From an uncultured bacterium (lineage in GTDB: Bacteria; Vulcanimicrobiota; Xenobia; Xenobiales; Xenobiaceae): a stretch of DNA of 64,000 bases. A program made the translations under genes and the position numbers. Shown piece after piece: positions 54,392-63,904 of this stretch; the stretch's first letter is position 1, and every line of letters begins with the position of its first letter. The DNA lies in NCBI GenBank assembly GCA_934621605.1, contig CAKTUZ010000002.1:62001-126000 (forward strand). The letters run 5' to 3'. The notes beneath the pieces are model-generated. The model ran no database searches. It was not told where the DNA came from and worked only from the letters and a program-made list of their open reading frames with translations.

Positions 54392-57300
54392 TTACCGACG
54401 CAGTCTGCTTAAAAGAGATCTTATCTGCTTCTTCTCTTCGGCAGGAGCCAAACGTTCGGCATTTCTATAAGCACTGGCTGCATCATCAAGTTGTTGTAAA
54501 CTGCTGTAAGCTTTACCTAAATCTATATAAATACGCCAATCTTCAGGATCAATTTCCGCTGCCTGACGATAAGCCCATGAAGCAGCCTCATACTGTCCCT
54601 GACGATAAAGAACCCGACCTTTAAGCCATCCGAAATGACCGGCCAATTCTGGGAAATCTTCCACCGCTTTATTAAATACATCCACAGCATCCTGCAAACG
54701 ACCGCACTTACGATAAGCTCGTCCCAATTGTTCAATAATGCGATGGTTATGCGGCGCCTCTTGGCTGGCTTCAAGTAAAGCAGATACGGCACTGCTCCAG
54801 CGCTCCTGTGCCCCTAAAACATCAGCTTTGGTCAACAGCAAAGGAGCGTAGTGAGGAGCAGACTTGAGTCCATCTTCCACACTGGCAGAAGCTTTTGCAT
54901 AATTCTTCTTGCTTAACCAAACTTTGGCTGAACCTATACAAGCATCGGCATTATAGGGATCGCGCACCAAAATAGAAGAGAGCATCTCCAAAGCAGCCAC
55001 AGTCTGTCCCTGTGCCAAAAGACTGCGCCCCACGCCTACATAAGCATTATAAACAACAGCAAACCCACTACTATCTGGAACGACGCTAAGGAAACGGCGG
55101 AAGCAAAGCACAGCCTCGTCTTGACGTCCTTGAGTATAGTAGGCGCGAGCCAAAGGTAAATTAAATAAATACATATCAGGATCGCTATCAATAGCGTTCT
55201 TGAATTCAATAATAGCCAAATTGCTGAGCCCTTGGCCAGCCAAAGCCCGACCAAGCATACCCCTAGCTTGAGCATCATTGGGACGCAAGGCCAAACTGCT
55301 TTGCAATTGACGCACAGCGTCTTCATAAGCCCCAAGTTCCAACAGCATAATACCTAAAGACTTAGGATAATCAGGATTGGTATAATCTAAGCGACAGGCT
55401 TTTACTAATTCGTTAATAGCAGGCTGATATTGGCCAGTGCAATAGTAAGCCATGGCTAAATCTTCGCGATAAGCAGGATTCACCGGGTGAGCTTCTACAG
55501 CTCTTTGGTACTGAGCCACAGAATCGGCATCATAGTGCTTCTTAAGATAGATACGCCCCAAACGATTATAGTTTTCGGCGCAAGCGGGCTCAAGTTTCAC
55601 AATCTGTTCGAAGTGATCCATGGCCTTTTCCAGAGAGTTGCCTAAAATGAACACTTCTCCTAAACGGCGGTGCAAACTTAAGCTGTTAGGATGGAACTTT
55701 AAAGCTTGCTCTAAAGTCTTGACAGCCTCGTTCAATTGATGATGATGGCAAAATAGAGTAGATAATTTAATAGAAGCCTCTATATGGCCGGGTTCATCTT
55801 CCAAAGCTGCGCTTAACTCACTGACGGCTTGTTGCTCCTTATTTTGGGCCATATAGAGCGCAGCCCAATCAGTATGCACTCCAGCATCAATATGCACTCC
55901 GGCTTGCAGAGCTTTCTCCAAAACAGCTTGAGCTTGAGAATTTTCCCCTAGTTGCAAGCATATATTGGCCCAGAAACTATAGAGACCGCTATTTTGAGGT
56001 TGAGCCTCGCTGGCCCTCTCCAAACAAGCTAAAGCTTCGCTGCAGCGATTTTGAGTGGCCAAGAATAAAGCTAATTGACAGTTAGCCTGAAAATCCTGAG
56101 GAGTTTGCTCCAAAGCAATGCAGTATTGTTCGAAAGCTACGTCGGGACGATTTTGCGCAAAATATAAGAAAGCCAGTCTACAACGCAGTATATTATCATA
56201 CTCGCAACGATCCAAAGCTTTATGCAAAGCGGAAATAACCAACTCAGGTTGCTCGGTACGCGAGAAGAAATCGGCTAAAGCAATATAAGGCTCGTGACTA
56301 TCGGGAGCGGCCTGAATAGCCTGCTCGATAAGCGAACGGGATGTACCATAATCACCAAGTTCCAGACGAGCACGTCCCAAACCGAGAAGTCCTTGCATAT
56401 TGTCGGGATCGCGAGCCAAAATCAAATTAAATTCTGAAACCGCTTCCTGAAAACGCGCCTCATTCAGAGCATTAAAACCTGACTGAATTATAGCTTCGCT
56501 GTCGCGCTCAGCAGCTTCTTCAATAGCCTTAGGCATAGCGGCTGGAGCACGATCCGCCGCCGGAGGGGCTTTTTCCTCGACATTGGCCATCCAAGAATTA
56601 GAGGCTACAGCTGCGCCGCTGCCTCCGACAAAACGTCGAGAGCTCAAAGAACCGCTCTCCGCTGTCTCTTCAACTTGAGAAGGCTGTTCCGACTCTGTCC
56701 AAGCTGCAGCTTTCAATTCGGAAGTAGCCGGAGTGGCTGAAACCGGCTTGATTTCCGGAACAGGAACTTTGACAGATCCAGCAGCAGCAACTTTTTCGGC
56801 AGCAGCAACTTTGGAAGAGCTATTGGGTAACGGCGTAGCTACGCTCGTTTCGCTAATAACTTTGCGCAAAGCGGGCCCTGGAGGCGGCATAACCGGCTTA
56901 GCAGGCGCTGTGGATTTTACGGCCGGGGTTTGTTCCTGCGATTCGTAAGAAGCTACAGAAGTGCGAAAAGCCGCTTCTCCTCCTATTGTCACCACTCCGG
57001 CAGGTTTCTTTCTGGCCTGCTCATGCTGACGGGCTACATCAGCTTCGTAAGCGGCAGCAGAATTTATTACTACGGCGGGCCTGGAATGTCCGGAACGCAA
57101 CACACGCGAAGAAGCGACCGTTTGAAAAGACGAACGCCTCTCAGAAGATACGGCAGAACCGGTCGGTACGGGAGCAACTTGAGCAGGGGCAGACTGAGCC
57201 GGAACAGCTTGAACAGTTTCAGCTAAATGGCTCTGCCCTATGGGAAGTCGCCTGACACTCGAAGGGTCAGGTAACCGTTTGCCGCTCACTTCAGCCGAAG

Positions 57301-58273
57301 CAACAACACTTGCATCAGACTCAGCGGCGCTAACCTTGGGGACATTAAAACGAGCCGAAGAAGGCGCAGGAAGGCGAGAAGGCGTCTTAGTCCCACTCAG
57401 TTTGCCAACTGAAGGTACACCGGCAGCAGCAGAGGGTACGAAGTGAAGAGCTTCATGTTTGAGACAAGCATCAAAACTTTCGATCATGTCAGCGACACTA
57501 GCAAAGCGGTCTTCGGCCTTTTTGCGCAAAGAGCGCAGCACCAACGTTTCTAAGCCCGGAGAAATATTTTTATTGTAAAGACGCGGCGAAGGAGCCGGTT
57601 CTTCAGCAACTTTGCGGAACATTTCTAAAGGGTTGCTGGCACTAAAAGGCCAACGACCGGTAAGAAGTTCAAAAAGGATAACGCCTAAAGAATAAATATC
57701 AGTGCGCTCGTCGGTAAGCTTGCCTAAAGCTTGCTCAGGAGAGACATAAGCTGCTGTACCCATCACTTGTCCAACTTCAGTCAAAGAATGCTGACCGGCA
57801 AAAAAGGCCAAACCGAAATCCATGACTTTCACTTGACCGGTCTTGCTGACCATGATATTGTCGGGCTTCAAATCGCGATGGATAACACCATTTTCGTGTG
57901 CATAACGCACGGCTTCCAAAACTTGACGAAAAATTTTTAAGCGTTGACGCAGTTGTTCATTACTAGGAACTTCCTCATATTCGATCATATCGCTCAAGGA
58001 ACTGCCTTCAACATATTCCATAACGATAAAATGAATATCGTCAACCTGACCAATATCATGAATTTTGACGATATAAGGACTGTCTAAACGGGCTGCTGTT
58101 TTAGCTTCGCGCAAAAAACGTTCGATAGACTTGGGAGTCATCTTTTTGGGAGGCAAAACTTTTATGGCTACCTGACGTTCTAGAACCGGATCTTCTCCGC
58201 GGTAGACAACGCCCATACCGCCTCTGCCCAATTCTTCGATAACTTTATAGCGCCCAATATAGATGGTACCCAT
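54392..58273 (-). CDS. Ser/Thr protein kinase fused to a long TPR array
   Basis: This 1293-residue protein starts with a Hanks-type kinase (about 8-265): GRGGMGVVYRG, Lys38 in VAIKVL, HRDLKPDN (Asp134), DFG (Asp152) and SPEQA. A Pro/Ala/Ser-rich linker (about 280-610) follows, then about 18-20 TPR-like repeats to the C-terminus (for example ARFQEAVSEFNLILARDPDN). No membrane segment is evident, so it is probably cytoplasmic. TPRs likely bind targets or assemble complexes. Kinase-TPR fusions are common in Myxococcota, Planctomycetes and related groups. The 249-bp region before it contains the shared leader motif. Confidence 0.93.
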   Translation of the reverse strand: MGTIYIGRYKVIEELGRGGMGVVYRGEDPVLERQVAIKVLPPKKMTPKSIERFLREAKTAARLDSPYIVKIHDIGQVDDIHFIVMEYVEGSSLSDMIEYEEVPSNEQLRQRLKIFRQVLEAVRYAHENGVIHRDLKPDNIMVSKTGQVKVMDFGLAFFAGQHSLTEVGQVMGTAAYVSPEQALGKLTDERTDIYSLGVILFELLTGRWPFSASNPLEMFRKVAEEPAPSPRLYNKNISPGLETLVLRSLRKKAEDRFASVADMIESFDACLKHEALHFVPSAAAGVPSVGKLSGTKTPSRLPAPSSARFNVPKVSAAESDASVVASAEVSGKRLPDPSSVRRLPIGQSHLAETVQAVPAQSAPAQVAPVPTGSAVSSERRSSFQTVASSRVLRSGHSRPAVVINSAAAYEADVARQHEQARKKPAGVVTIGGEAAFRTSVASYESQEQTPAVKSTAPAKPVMPPPGPALRKVISETSVATPLPNSSSKVAAAEKVAAAGSVKVPVPEIKPVSATPATSELKAAAWTESEQPSQVEETAESGSLSSRRFVGGSGAAVASNSWMANVEEKAPPAADRAPAAMPKAIEEAAERDSEAIIQSGFNALNEARFQEAVSEFNLILARDPDNMQGLLGLGRARLELGDYGTSRSLIEQAIQAAPDSHEPYIALADFFSRTEQPELVISALHKALDRCEYDNILRCRLAFLYFAQNRPDVAFEQYCIALEQTPQDFQANCQLALFLATQNRCSEALACLERASEAQPQNSGLYSFWANICLQLGENSQAQAVLEKALQAGVHIDAGVHTDWAALYMAQNKEQQAVSELSAALEDEPGHIEASIKLSTLFCHHHQLNEAVKTLEQALKFHPNSLSLHRRLGEVFILGNSLEKAMDHFEQIVKLEPACAENYNRLGRIYLKKHYDADSVAQYQRAVEAHPVNPAYREDLAMAYYCTGQYQPAINELVKACRLDYTNPDYPKSLGIMLLELGAYEDAVRQLQSSLALRPNDAQARGMLGRALAGQGLSNLAIIEFKNAIDSDPDMYLFNLPLARAYYTQGRQDEAVLCFRRFLSVVPDSSGFAVVYNAYVGVGRSLLAQGQTVAALEMLSSILVRDPYNADACIGSAKVWLSKKNYAKASASVEDGLKSAPHYAPLLLTKADVLGAQERWSSAVSALLEASQEAPHNHRIIEQLGRAYRKCGRLQDAVDVFNKAVEDFPELAGHFGWLKGRVLYRQGQYEAASWAYRQAAEIDPEDWRIYIDLGKAYSSLQQLDDAASAYRNAERLAPAEEKKQIRSLLSRLRR

Positions 58274-58301
58274 TAGGTCAGCAACCTCATAATATACGTA
58301 A

Positions 58302-58517
58302 ACGTACCCCCGCCTATATACCCCCGCCCATAGAGATGGGAACTTCCTGCTCCGGCAAGAACAGCGCTACAATTCAGAAAAACGGCAGCAACCTACACAC
58401 TCTCTATAAGCACAGATTCCCGTGCGCCCCACGGCACTTCCACAGAGTTAATTCACCATAACCACCTTTATCCCCTACCTAAGAGGCGGAGGACTTACGG
58501 CGTAACTAGGTTAAAGC
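58302..58517 (-). promoter_or_regulatory. Candidate conserved leader motif, copy B (kinase 5' region)
   Basis: The same blocks as copy A appear in the same order: ACGTACCCCCGCC (58302-58314), with a second TACCCCCGCC 5 bp further on, CACTTCCAC (58435-58443), CCCTACCT...GGAGGACTT (58473-58496), then TTAC-GGC-GTAA and CTAGGTTAAAG. Compared with copy A there is about 110 nt of extra sequence between the first and second blocks. It fills nearly all of the gap between cca and the kinase gene. Confidence 0.45.
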
Positions 58518-58522
58518 CTTAA

Positions 58523-59977
58523 CTAAAATGGCCCTTCCTGCGAAAGCCGATCTTTCACCCAGCAGAGAGCTTCTTCTTCCGACATACCACGCTGACTGCA
58601 CTCTGCAGCCAATTCGCGTAATATTTTCCCCAGTTCAGGACCAGGCTTTATTCCCAATTTTTTTTGCAATAAATGACCGTCGACCGGTACAATCGGTCTA
58701 GAAAGCGTTCCACCCTTAAAATAATCAAACAATAAACAATCTAAGTAAAAAGTCTGATAAGTGTATCCAACCGAGTCAACTCGAGAAGATAAACGCCCTT
58801 CGGCAAAATTAACCTCGAAAATAGACGACAGACAAATTCCGTTTACAGCTGCAGCCACAAAAAAATATTTTATTCGACAAAAAAAACGGTAATATTCGCG
58901 CCTGTCAACTGGATCAGTCAGTAATTTAGCCAATTCAGCAGCCTGGTTCGTTTCCTTAATTACTTGCAATTCTGCTCCCGACAATTTAAAACGATTATTC
59001 TTTTCTGAAAGCAAATCCGGCTCAGTTAGCAAAGCTAATTTAAGTAGAGTAAAATAGCTGCGCCCTCCCCTAGGACTTTGGTTAAGTTTTATTTGTAAAA
59101 GACGACCGCTGTGTTTAAAAAGTGGCCAACCGCATGTTTGTTGTTTTTCCAAGCATACTAACATTTTCCAAAGAGAAAATTCCACATCCCAAAAAATTCG
59201 CCGGGCTTCCCAATTCTGTTGCAAAAATATATCGAGAGCCCAGTTTTGCAACCTTACCCGACAAAGAGCCAAAGGTAACTCTAAAATAGCGGCCAACTCG
59301 GCAGCGAGGCGTTCTCCGGCTATTTCAGTTAAACCACTGCTCAAAAAAGCAGTAATTTTATCGTCCAGTTTTTTTTCCGAAGCCAAAGAATAAGCTAAGC
59401 AAAAACGGATAGCTCGTAAAGCTCGCAGAGGATCACCCTCCAGGCTATGGGAAGAGACACTCACCAACCGACGGCACCAAAGATCGCTCAACCCACCTCC
59501 TATATCGTACAAAAGGTCACTTTTTAAACTGTAAGCCAGAGCATTAATGGTAAAATCTCGCTCTTGCAAATCCTGCTCAATATTTTTTCCCTGTCTGGTA
59601 CAAAAATCAATTTCAATATTGTGATGATTAAAAACGGCCCTATAAAAACCGCGCTCCTCATCTAAAACAACCCAAGATGCTTCGGCAAAATCACAAAATT
59701 GACGCGAAAATAAACATACCTCGGCAGATTGCTCACAATCTATAATCAAATCCCAATCTTTGACCGATTTACCCCAGGCTAAATTGCGCAGGGCTCCCCC
59801 AACTATAAAAATGTCTTTATCAGTCTTATAACGTAAATAGTTCCAATAGGGAGCTAAGTTACCTTTTAATTGATCTTTTATAGCTTGAAATAAACTTAAA
59901 CCGAACCGGCTTAAGTTATCGCTGAATTGAAAAGTTCCATTAGAGAGAAGAAAATCTGTTTGGCAATACTTAATCAT
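58523..59977 (-). CDS. cca: CCA tRNA nucleotidyltransferase / poly(A) polymerase family
   Basis: This 484-residue protein has the class II nucleotidyltransferase signature VGGALRNLAWGKSVKDWDLII (GG and DxD), the downstream RxDF motif QERDFTINALAYSL, and the helical GDPLRALRAIRFCLAYSLA segment. It should add or repair the 3' CCA of tRNAs. A canonical HD domain is not obvious. The start overlaps the upstream SBP gene stop (TAATG). Distinction between a CCA enzyme and poly(A) polymerase I is not possible by eye. Confidence 0.88.
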   Translation of the reverse strand: MIKYCQTDFLLSNGTFQFSDNLSRFGLSLFQAIKDQLKGNLAPYWNYLRYKTDKDIFIVGGALRNLAWGKSVKDWDLIIDCEQSAEVCLFSRQFCDFAEASWVVLDEERGFYRAVFNHHNIEIDFCTRQGKNIEQDLQERDFTINALAYSLKSDLLYDIGGGLSDLWCRRLVSVSSHSLEGDPLRALRAIRFCLAYSLASEKKLDDKITAFLSSGLTEIAGERLAAELAAILELPLALCRVRLQNWALDIFLQQNWEARRIFWDVEFSLWKMLVCLEKQQTCGWPLFKHSGRLLQIKLNQSPRGGRSYFTLLKLALLTEPDLLSEKNNRFKLSGAELQVIKETNQAAELAKLLTDPVDRREYYRFFCRIKYFFVAAAVNGICLSSIFEVNFAEGRLSSRVDSVGYTYQTFYLDCLLFDYFKGGTLSRPIVPVDGHLLQKKLGIKPGPELGKILRELAAECSQRGMSEEEALCWVKDRLSQEGPF

Positions 59978-61737
59978 TAAGTTTTATCTATAAAGGCGTT
60001 CTCAAAGTGAAGAACCCCCCAGCGATCAGGGTAAAGACTATGCACATCTTTTCGACAAGCGTGAACCAAATCTGTCCAACCTATAACAAACTCTAAACCG
60101 TCATTATCCAATTTAGCTTGCACGGCTTTATAACACTCCAAACGTTCTTGCCTGTTTTCGGTAGAGCGAGCCGCCTCTAAAAGACGCAGAATACGCTGAC
60201 TGCAATAATTGGAGATATTATATTCATCATGTACTCTGCTGGGATCGGACAGCATTCTATTGGCTTCCAGACTGGGATCCAGAGGGGGAATTTCCTCGGC
60301 AAGTAAACATAAATCGTATAAATTATCAGCTAGGCTGCGCTTATACTCCTCCGAAGTTGCCCCATATAATGTCATTTGCAAGCCTGCGCTTTTTAAACAA
60401 GAAGCTAAAAAATTAGCAGTCGGTTCCAAATCAGCAGCAGCATAATTATTTCGGCAATAGAGCAAGGTAAGTTTATTAAGCACGGCGTCGTTACCATATA
60501 TGCGACCAAATATCCGTTTAGCTTTAACGGCACTATATTCAATTTGCAATTCAGAAGGTACCTGAGCCCAACTTAAAGGAGAAAAAAGTGCATGACAAAC
60601 TTGTCCACGTCCGGCAAAAAAGAGTTGTAATACTGATTTTTTAGGTATGGCAAAATTTAAAGCCAAACGACCGCGCACATCGTTAAAAGGACGATACATA
60701 CAATTGGGAACTAAAGATAATTTTGCCAAAGTTTTCGGTTTAATAAGCCGCAAATCTCGATTTTGCTTAAGCTGTTTAATTTTATCCGCAGGCAGAGTTA
60801 AAATTATATCGACATTGCCACGCACTAATTCGCGCACTCGACTCTGAGGATCGGTTACTACAAGAAAGATTATTTTGTCTAAATCGGACTTTCCACGCCA
60901 GCATTGAGTTATTGCACTTAAAGTTACACGCTGCCCTATTCTCCATTCACTTAAGGTAAAAGGGCCGCTACCATACACCTCTTCAAGGCCGTCAACTTGC
61001 TTGACCGCTACAGTGACAGCCATAGCCGGAGCCGCCATCAGTTCCAAAAAATCCGCACAAGAATAATTTAAAACGAATTGCACCCTATGCTTATCCAAAA
61101 TTTTTACTTTAGCCAATACCGGACGATCTCCGGCGAAATTAGCTCTAAAAAAACTAAAACTGCGATTTTTCCCTTGAATCAGACGTTCTATCCAATCGAC
61201 TACAGTCTGCGGAGAGAGCCTAACCCCGTTATGAAAACGCACATCTGAACGCAGATCGAAAGTCCAAACCTTACCATCAGCTGAACAAGTCCAATTTTTA
61301 GCCAAATTTGGAGCGATTCTTCCATTTTCAATCTTTACCAAAGTATCAAAAACTGGAGAAAGAATCTGAGCGGAAAGAGAATCTGAAGCTACAGCCGGAT
61401 CAGAAGCAGCTAAATCACAGGGAACAGCTACAGTTAAATATTTTTTGTCGCCCCAAAAATAGACTCTATTTTCGGACCTAGAGCTAAACCAGCCATAAAA
61501 AATCAGTACCAATATTCCAGCCGCCAAAAGACAAAAGGCTAAAAAACGCATTTTGCTAAAACTGGGACTGCTAACCACGTTCAACTCGCGAGAAATAAAT
61601 TTTCTACCCTCGCTTTTTACACTCTCAGCTAAATTGATAATGGTAGTATCTCGCTCATTATCCCTCCCGCCCTCAAATTGAGCGGAAGGAAATTGGCAAA
61701 GGTTACTTTTTTTTTGGCTCTTTCTGTTATTACCCAT
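59977..61737 (-). CDS. Orphan family-5 solute-binding protein
   Basis: This 586-residue protein has a long basic, probably cytoplasmic N-terminus (about 65 residues), one membrane anchor (MRFLAFCLLAAGILVLIFYGWF), and then a family 5 (peptide/nickel/oligopeptide) binding fold: LAKNWTCSADGKVWTFDLRSDVRFHNG, VKILDKHRVQFVLN, and DPSLEANRMLSDPSRVHDEYNISNYCSQRI. No ABC permease or ATPase gene is in the window. It sits between nfo and cca with one-base overlaps on both sides. A binding or sensing role for a peptide-like ligand is inferred. Confidence 0.83.
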   Translation of the reverse strand: MGNNRKSQKKSNLCQFPSAQFEGGRDNERDTTIINLAESVKSEGRKFISRELNVVSSPSFSKMRFLAFCLLAAGILVLIFYGWFSSRSENRVYFWGDKKYLTVAVPCDLAASDPAVASDSLSAQILSPVFDTLVKIENGRIAPNLAKNWTCSADGKVWTFDLRSDVRFHNGVRLSPQTVVDWIERLIQGKNRSFSFFRANFAGDRPVLAKVKILDKHRVQFVLNYSCADFLELMAAPAMAVTVAVKQVDGLEEVYGSGPFTLSEWRIGQRVTLSAITQCWRGKSDLDKIIFLVVTDPQSRVRELVRGNVDIILTLPADKIKQLKQNRDLRLIKPKTLAKLSLVPNCMYRPFNDVRGRLALNFAIPKKSVLQLFFAGRGQVCHALFSPLSWAQVPSELQIEYSAVKAKRIFGRIYGNDAVLNKLTLLYCRNNYAAADLEPTANFLASCLKSAGLQMTLYGATSEEYKRSLADNLYDLCLLAEEIPPLDPSLEANRMLSDPSRVHDEYNISNYCSQRILRLLEAARSTENRQERLECYKAVQAKLDNDGLEFVIGWTDLVHACRKDVHSLYPDRWGVLHFENAFIDKT

Positions 61738-62570
61738 TATTGTATATACAAATCGCGCAAGATTTTTATTTCTTCGGCATAACCATCTAATTCGTTGGGA
61801 GTTTCCAAATAGAAAGGCAATTCACGCAAATCAGGGTGGTTGATAATCTTGGCCATAGTCCCTGTCCCCAATTTGCCACAACCTATTTTAGCATGACGAT
61901 CTTTATGAGTCCCGCGCTCATTTAAACTATCATTCAAATGGATAGCTTTCAACCTGGACATCCCCAAGACTCTATCAAAATTTTCCAAAGTTTGCTCTAA
62001 GCCAAACTTAACGTCGTAACCACCATCCCAAATATGACAGGTATCTAAACAGACGCCAAGTTTCTCTGGACATTTAGTCAAATCTATAATTTGCCTTAAT
62101 TCCTCAAAAGAGCGTCCCAGTTCTGTGCCCTTGCCAGCCATAGTCTCTAGAAGTACAAAACCCGGAAAATCATCAGGAACCACATTGTTGATAGTATCAG
62201 CAATAGCAATTATTCCCTCTTGCGGTGTGCGCTTTAAGTAATTACCGGGATGGAAATTATACATGGCACCGTCTACTTTGGCAGTAAAATTCAAGTCTTC
62301 ACGCAAAACTTCCCGAGTAAGTTCTTGTACTTTTTCTTCAACCGAAGCCGGATTGACAATAAAAGGACTGTGTACTAAGAGAGGCCCAAAACCTTGTTCC
62401 CTAAGTAAACGACAAAATGTTTCAATATCCTGGTCTTTAAAGCGTAAGGCGCCTTTACCTCGAGGATTGCGGCAAAAGAACTGAAAAACATTAGCTTGAA
62501 TAGAAACCGCATCTTTTACCATGGCGGTCAATCCTTTAGAAATAGACAAGTGGCAACCAATTTTAAACAT
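61737..62570 (-). CDS. nfo: Endonuclease IV
   Basis: This 277-residue apurinic/apyrimidinic endonuclease has the TIM-barrel and zinc-ligand motifs: CHLSISKGLTAMV, VFQFFCRNPRG, LVHSPFIVNPAS, YNFHPGNY, VLLETMAGKGTELG, GVCLDTCHIWDGGYDV, IHLNDSLNERGTHKDRHAKIGCGKLG and YLETPNE. All are typical. It nicks DNA at abasic sites for base excision repair. Start and stop overlap the neighbouring genes, so it is co-translated. Confidence 0.95.
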   Translation of the reverse strand: MFKIGCHLSISKGLTAMVKDAVSIQANVFQFFCRNPRGKGALRFKDQDIETFCRLLREQGFGPLLVHSPFIVNPASVEEKVQELTREVLREDLNFTAKVDGAMYNFHPGNYLKRTPQEGIIAIADTINNVVPDDFPGFVLLETMAGKGTELGRSFEELRQIIDLTKCPEKLGVCLDTCHIWDGGYDVKFGLEQTLENFDRVLGMSRLKAIHLNDSLNERGTHKDRHAKIGCGKLGTGTMAKIINHPDLRELPFYLETPNELDGYAEEIKILRDLYIQ

Positions 62571-62590
62571 TCTTTTATCCTTTTTTTAAT

Positions 62591-63904
62591 TTAAGCTTGA
62601 GAGGAGCGCAAATGTTCCAGCCAAATTGCTAATTTTTTTTCGTAGCCCAATTGTCCAGGCTGATAAAATTGACTGCCTTGCAAAGCATCAGGCAAAAATT
62701 GCTGCTTAACATAATGGTTGGGATAATCGTGAGCATAGCGATAACCTTTTGCGTAGCCCATACCTTTCATAAGTTTGGTAGGAGCGTTGCGCAAATGGAG
62801 CGGCACAGGCTCACCAGGACTTTGACGCACAATCTGGGCAGCCGCCATATAAGCATTACCTACACTGTTAGATTTCGGAGCCAAAGCTAAATACAAGACA
62901 GCGTGAGCCAAAGGATAAAAGCCTTCCGGCATACCTACAAAGTGGACCGCTTGCTGCGCGGCCATAGCCACTACCAAACCTTGAGAATCGGCTAAGCCCA
63001 CATCTTCAGAAGCTAAAATAACTAAACGTCTGGCCACAAATAGAGGATCTTCTCCAGCTTCCAACAGGCGAGCCAACCAATAAATAGCTCCGTCAGGATC
63101 GCTGCCGCGCACCGATTTTATTAGCGCTGAAATAGTATCGTAGTGCGAATCTCCTGCCCTATCATGGCGCAAATTGGGCCGCCCCATAACTTCGGCTACA
63201 TGCGATTCGGTAAGAATGCGCTCTCCATTATCATCTGTTTCCAAAGAGTTGACCGCTTCTTCCAAAATATTGAGCGCTGTGCGAGCGTCACCTGTGCAAG
63301 CTCCAGCCAAAGTTTCCAGCAACTCGTCAGAAACTTGAACATTAAAACTGCCTAAGCCGCGTTCTTTATCATTTAGAGCTCTATGCAATAAAATAGCGAT
63401 ATCTTCGGTGCTCAAAGCTGACAGCGTGAAAACGCGACAACGTGACAAAAGCGGCGCCACCACTTGGAAAGAAGGATTTTCGGTAGTGGCGCCCACCAAA
63501 ATTATAGAGCCATCTTCTACATGAGGCAGAACGACGTCTTGTTGGGCCTTATTAAAGCGATGAATTTCGTCGAGAAAAACTATAGTGCGACGCTTCATTA
63601 AACGCCAGCGCTCTTTGGCTTCGGCCACTATACGACGCACTTCTCCTACTCCAGCAGTAACGGCAGACATAGGTACAAAAGTGGCTTTGGCTCCGGCAGT
63701 TAGGAGCTGGGCCAAACTGGTTTTGCCTGTGCCCGGCGGCCCCCATAAAATCATGGAAGGCCAAGAGCCAGACTCCAACAGACGACGCAATACTCGCCCA
63801 GGCCCAACTAAATGTTTCTGCCCCACATATTCATCTAAGGTGCGCGGCCTCATACGAGCTGAAAGCGGAACAGAGAAATCGGTCCCTGATGTCTCAGCAT
63901 CCAT
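62591..63904 (-). CDS. rarA: Replication-associated AAA+ ATPase RarA (MgsA)
   Basis: I use the ATG at 63904 (438 residues) behind AAGAAGGTC, which gives the usual family length. The frame is open upstream to the window edge, so an N-terminal extension cannot be excluded. Motifs: PLSARMRPRTLDEYVGQKHLVG, Walker A WGPPGTGKTSLAQ, Walker B VFLDEIHRFNKAQQD, VGATTENPSF, LLSRCRVFTLSAL (arginine finger), and the C-terminal RarA part KSVRGSDPDGAIYWLARLLEAGEDP and DVGLADSQ. It acts at stalled forks with the clamp and single-strand-binding protein. First of the rarA-nfo-SBP-cca run. Confidence 0.95.
   Translation of the reverse strand: MDAETSGTDFSVPLSARMRPRTLDEYVGQKHLVGPGRVLRRLLESGSWPSMILWGPPGTGKTSLAQLLTAGAKATFVPMSAVTAGVGEVRRIVAEAKERWRLMKRRTIVFLDEIHRFNKAQQDVVLPHVEDGSIILVGATTENPSFQVVAPLLSRCRVFTLSALSTEDIAILLHRALNDKERGLGSFNVQVSDELLETLAGACTGDARTALNILEEAVNSLETDDNGERILTESHVAEVMGRPNLRHDRAGDSHYDTISALIKSVRGSDPDGAIYWLARLLEAGEDPLFVARRLVILASEDVGLADSQGLVVAMAAQQAVHFVGMPEGFYPLAHAVLYLALAPKSNSVGNAYMAAAQIVRQSPGEPVPLHLRNAPTKLMKGMGYAKGYRYAHDYPNHYVKQQFLPDALQGSQFYQPGQLGYEKKLAIWLEHLRSSQA

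Noticed and set aside
50377..58522. 6S RNA, tmRNA, RNase P or SRP RNA in the motif-bearing gaps
   Set aside because: The characteristic conserved cores of these RNAs were not found in either strand.
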